DNA of 64,000 nucleotides from positions 62,001-126,000 of the forward strand of contig NZ_VNHU01000009.1 in assembly GCF_008124785.1 (NCBI RefSeq), read 5' to 3'. The notes below the pieces were generated by a model. That model saw only the letters and a list, made by a program, of their open reading frames with translations, did no database searches and was not told the DNA's origin. Numbering within the stretch: position 1 is the first letter of the stretch; each line of letters opens with the position of its first letter. The position numbers and the translations under genes are program-made. Below, piece by piece: positions 61,598-64,000 of this stretch. The stretch comes from Aquimarina intermedia (GTDB lineage: Bacteria > Bacteroidota > Bacteroidia > Flavobacteriales > Flavobacteriaceae).

Positions 61598-62089
61598 ATG
61601 AAAAAAATTTTATTTAAATGTTTATTAGCTACAATATTATTTTCTTGTAGTAATGATGATAATTCATCTGAATCAAATAATGACCCCTCTAATGAAGCTA
61701 AAAATGAATTTTTAGGCCAGTGGAAATTATCCAAAAGATTTTTGAAAACGAGTACTGGAGCTGTTATTCAAGAAACACCAGTTAAAGGGTGTAACGAAAA
61801 GACTTTAATTCAGTTTAATGAAGATGGCACGTATAGAGAAAATGACATATACGGAGACAGTGAAGGTAAAAATTGTTTTGTGAACTTTGATGAATCTGGA
61901 AAGTATGAAATCTTACCAGACTCTGAAATGAAGTTTACAGACAATGAAGGGTATGCATATATAGCTAAAGTCACTCTTATAAATGGCGTTTTAGAGCAAA
62001 CTTTATTGAATAATGATCCCAAGGATGATGAGTTCGAAGTCGATGAGTATATCAAAGTTGATGAAGAAAAAGAGTTTTTTGTTCCATAA
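61598..62089 (+). CDS. Lipocalin-like lipoprotein
   Basis: 163 residues with signal ILFKCLLATILFSC. Mature part FLGQWKLSKRFLKTSTG, then LIQFNEDGTYREND, fits the lipocalin-like domain of many Bacteroidota surface lipoproteins. Probably outer-membrane attached; role unknown. Confidence 0.6.
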   Translation: MKKILFKCLLATILFSCSNDDNSSESNNDPSNEAKNEFLGQWKLSKRFLKTSTGAVIQETPVKGCNEKTLIQFNEDGTYRENDIYGDSEGKNCFVNFDESGKYEILPDSEMKFTDNEGYAYIAKVTLINGVLEQTLLNNDPKDDEFEVDEYIKVDEEKEFFVP

Positions 62090-62128
62090 TCTTATTATTA
62101 AGAAGTTGCTCAAATAACTACACACAAT

Positions 62129-62281
62129 AACTAAGCATCGATTCGATCGATACGATTGAGCATGAACGCCGTGTTGATTACTCGGCATCGTCAGTTCCAT
62201 GATTTGTAATGCTGTTTTCCATAATGCATAGCTTATGGTAAACCAGCCAGTAGCTTACTATTGCTTCAGGACGTTACTCCT
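62129..62281. repeat. Spacer repeat parts A and C (fifth spacer)
   Basis: Part A (62129-62192) with a hairpin CGATCGATACGATTG in place of GGTCGGTACGACC, showing pairing kept by matched changes. Part C at 62237-62281 (TAAACCAGCCAGTAGCTTAC ...). The rest of the spacer has no gene but a small terminator at its end. Confidence 0.65.
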
Positions 62282-62373
62282 GCACATAATGGACTCGCTC
62301 ACTCTAGACTAAATAGTTACCTTTCGGTTAGATAAATGTATTTATATTAAGACAAACACACTATGTAAGATAA

Positions 62374-62392
62374 GCGTTAAAACGCCTTTTTT
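62374..62392 (+). terminator. Possible small terminator
   Basis: GCGTT-AA-AACGC followed by CTTTTTTATT. Short stem, so only a moderate candidate; it would insulate the next gene from the lipoprotein gene. Confidence 0.4.
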
Positions 62393-62432
62393 ATTAAACG
62401 TTGGTCATAATATTGACAAAACTAAACACGTA

Positions 62433-62912
62433 ATGAACAAACCAGCAATCATCATTGCAATAATTCTACTTGTTGGAATAAACATTAATGCGCAGGAATT
62501 AACTTGTGCGGATTTTAGAACTGGTACTTTCTATATTCCTACAAGTGACGAGATGAAGAAATATACAATAACATCTAACGATTCTATAAGCAAAATTAGT
62601 ACGCCAAGAGATATTACAATTAATAAATATATTGTAATACGTGAAGAGAACTCTCAAATCGAATGGATAAAAGGAGTAGATATTGGAAATCCGGAATATG
62701 AGATACTTGAATGGATTGATGATTGTACTTATCGATTGACTTACGATGAGTCAAAAGGAGCATTGAGTGAAGAGAAAAAATGGATTAATGAAAATAATGG
62801 AATTGTCATTACGAAATCTCGAATTGATGGAAAATGTATGTTTTATGATGCGATAATGACAACCAATGACGGAAGAAAAATATCTCAAAAAGGTATAATC
62901 TGTGCGGAATAA
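62433..62912 (+). CDS. Small exported protein
   Basis: 159 residues with signal peptide (AIIIAIILLVGININAQ) and a conserved-looking start of the mature part (LTCADFRTGTFYIPTSDE), followed by ILEWIDDCTYRLTYDES with cysteines that may form disulfides. I recall this as a recurring exported Bacteroidota family without known role. Confidence 0.55.
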   Translation: MNKPAIIIAIILLVGININAQELTCADFRTGTFYIPTSDEMKKYTITSNDSISKISTPRDITINKYIVIREENSQIEWIKGVDIGNPEYEILEWIDDCTYRLTYDESKGALSEEKKWINENNGIVITKSRIDGKCMFYDAIMTTNDGRKISQKGIICAE

Positions 62913-62925
62913 TACTATGCGCAGC

Positions 62926-63207
62926 AAATAAGCACTCTAACGCTCGGTACGACCAAGCATAAATACGGTATTGACTCAACCGGGTCGCTATTTATTTAAT
63001 ATGGGATTTGATATGTATTTCTGTAGATCCTAGGCATACATCTTGATTCATATTTCCCTTTGTAAACTTTCACCTTCTGCCTAGTCCCTTTTGCCTGGCA
63101 TTGGCTTATCTCAAATAAAATCTGTAGTTTAGTCACAGTTAAAACCCACTACCTACCCTGCTTAGTAACTTAAGGATAGTGAATCGTAAAATAAGTATAT
63201 AGTTGCC
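62926..63207. repeat. Full-length spacer repeat A-M-B, copy 2
   Basis: Part A (62926-62994), M (63012-63111, CTGCCTAGTCCCTTTTGCCTG) and B (63113-63207), same order and length as copy 1, with scattered changes. After B the text GATTATACGATGTTGTTGCCAG precedes the next gene remnant. No gene lies in 62913-63315. Confidence 0.8.
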
Positions 63208-63315
63208 AATGGGGATTATACGATGTTGTTGCCAGTAATACCCAAAAAACATTGAAGGAAATATTTAAACCGATTGTAGCATAAGATAAATTAAATCCAG
63301 TATTTGAATTACTAA

Positions 63316-63603
63316 GGACTACCAAAAAATGAACTAAATCAGCTGATTGATTCGCTTTTCGTATTTGTTAAATCAAAAATAACAGATCTAAAAGACACTG
63401 AAATACTCGAGCTTAAAAAACCTAAAATTGTTGTGTTTGGTGATACTTTATTTGTGCGAAATCAAATTAATAGGTATGAACAAAATTTAACACTCTATAA
63501 TATCCGTTTTACGAAGGTGGAAAATGTATGGGTCATAGACTCTCATAACAACACTGCATTAATTTTAGAGTTTATTAAAATTGCTGAAAAAGAATACGAC
63601 TAG
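63316..63603 (+). pseudogene. Frame without start: small gene, probably damaged
   Basis: 95 codons are open up to TAG at 63601-63603, with protein-like content (KKPKIVVFGDTLFVRNQINR, FTKVENVWVIDSHNNTALIL). No ATG opens the frame. An ATG at 63329 is followed by AAC TAA in another frame, so a one-base shift near the start would explain it. Either a damaged gene, an assembly error, or an unusual start. Confidence 0.45.
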
Positions 63604-63671
63604 TATAAAAATAATCACCAAACAAAACATACTTTTAACGTTGGGTACAATTTGTAACAAACAAAGCCACA

Positions 63672-64000
63672 TATGAAAACACATTTAAAAATATTAATTT
63701 CTACAATTTTACTTCTTTTCGCAACAAATCAAATTATAGCACAGGATGCTACAAAAGCTCATAAAGATTCATTAGAAATTGTAGTCAAAAAATATTATGA
63801 CTTAAACCTTAAAATATTTCAGACTATCTCAACCATTAAAGATATCGATAGAGTTTTTGAACTTTTTACAGATGACTTTACATATATTCATCCAAAATAT
63901 GGAGGCACTTATACTCGGCAGGATTTGTACAATGGTTATGTACGAAATCAAAAAAACGGTCGTTACGATGGAAAATATATTAATATTAAAGTATTAAAAA
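63672..64000 (+). CDS. Exported SnoaL/NTF2-like protein (partial)
   Basis: 109 residues up to the window's right edge. Signal peptide (KILISTILLLFATNQIIAQ), then a segment with FTDDFTYIHPKYGGTYTRQD, which fits the NTF2-like fold of small exported proteins. The end of the gene is outside the window. Preceded by AACGTTGGGTACAATTTG without long spacer repeats. Confidence 0.5.

Noticed and set aside
55471..63672. Integron gene-cassette array with attC sites
   Set aside because: The spacers recur but I find no integrase, and the ends (for example TGTTGGCAG, AACTAAGC) do not show the paired GTTRRRY / RYYYAAC cores that define attC. I kept the neutral description 'cassette-like'.

Overview
The window is AT-rich DNA from a member of the Bacteroidota, most likely a marine Flavobacteriaceae. 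The evidence is several matches to the Bacteroidota -7 promoter box TAnnTTTG, a type IX secretion C-terminal domain, exported proteins ending their signal in ...AQ, a Bacteroidota-type LptD, and flavobacterial conserved pairs such as DUF3822-rsmD and the split Fe-S reductase pair. No rRNA, tRNA, CRISPR array or intact transposase was seen.

Positions 1 to about 30,000 are a tailed-phage prophage, almost all on the minus strand and cut at the left edge. Read in the direction of transcription, a divergent early promoter and repressor sit at 27.5-28.1 kb. The early operon (27.5 to 16.2 kb) carries small regulators, a YqaJ/lambda-type exonuclease with partners, a replication initiator, HNH proteins, a DNA cytosine methylase and YopX/ASCH proteins. 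A plus-strand insert (14.17-16.11 kb) holds a SieB-like superinfection exclusion protein and two unknown proteins. The late operon (13.94 kb leftwards) encodes terminase, neck and tail proteins, tape measure, ClpP-type prohead protease, major capsid protein and then portal, an unusual order. No integrase or lysis gene is visible; both probably lie left of the window. A small tail of exported and membrane proteins (28.1-29.95 kb) links the repressor to host DNA.

Positions 30.1-55.4 kb are host core genome. Much of it concerns the cell envelope: an acyltransferase, a KdsB-KdnB fusion pointing to 8-amino-Kdo lipopolysaccharide, LptD, an MlaD-type MCE protein, an N-acetylmuramoyl-alanine amidase, and a GH3/beta-lactamase-fold hydrolase. 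The rest includes a RecD/Dda-like helicase, rsmD with DUF3822, an Fe-S electron-transfer pair, RidA, an aldo/keto reductase and a very large secreted beta-propeller protein. Between rsmD and that protein is a decayed stretch (36.3-38.6 kb) with a 183-bp repeat pair and a six-cysteine peptide with a double-glycine leader.

Positions 55.4-64 kb are an accessory array of plus-strand genes (membrane, pentapeptide-like, HEPN-like, lipoprotein and secreted proteins). They are separated by long, structured, recurring spacers. Spacer parts A (with a GGTCG-gta-CGACC hairpin), M, C and B recur in fixed order, so most B parts are followed by one or two unrelated genes and then an A part. This cassette-like layout, the methylase gene that carries a second long reading frame, and the prophage control region with an operator word repeated at the late end are the most interesting items.
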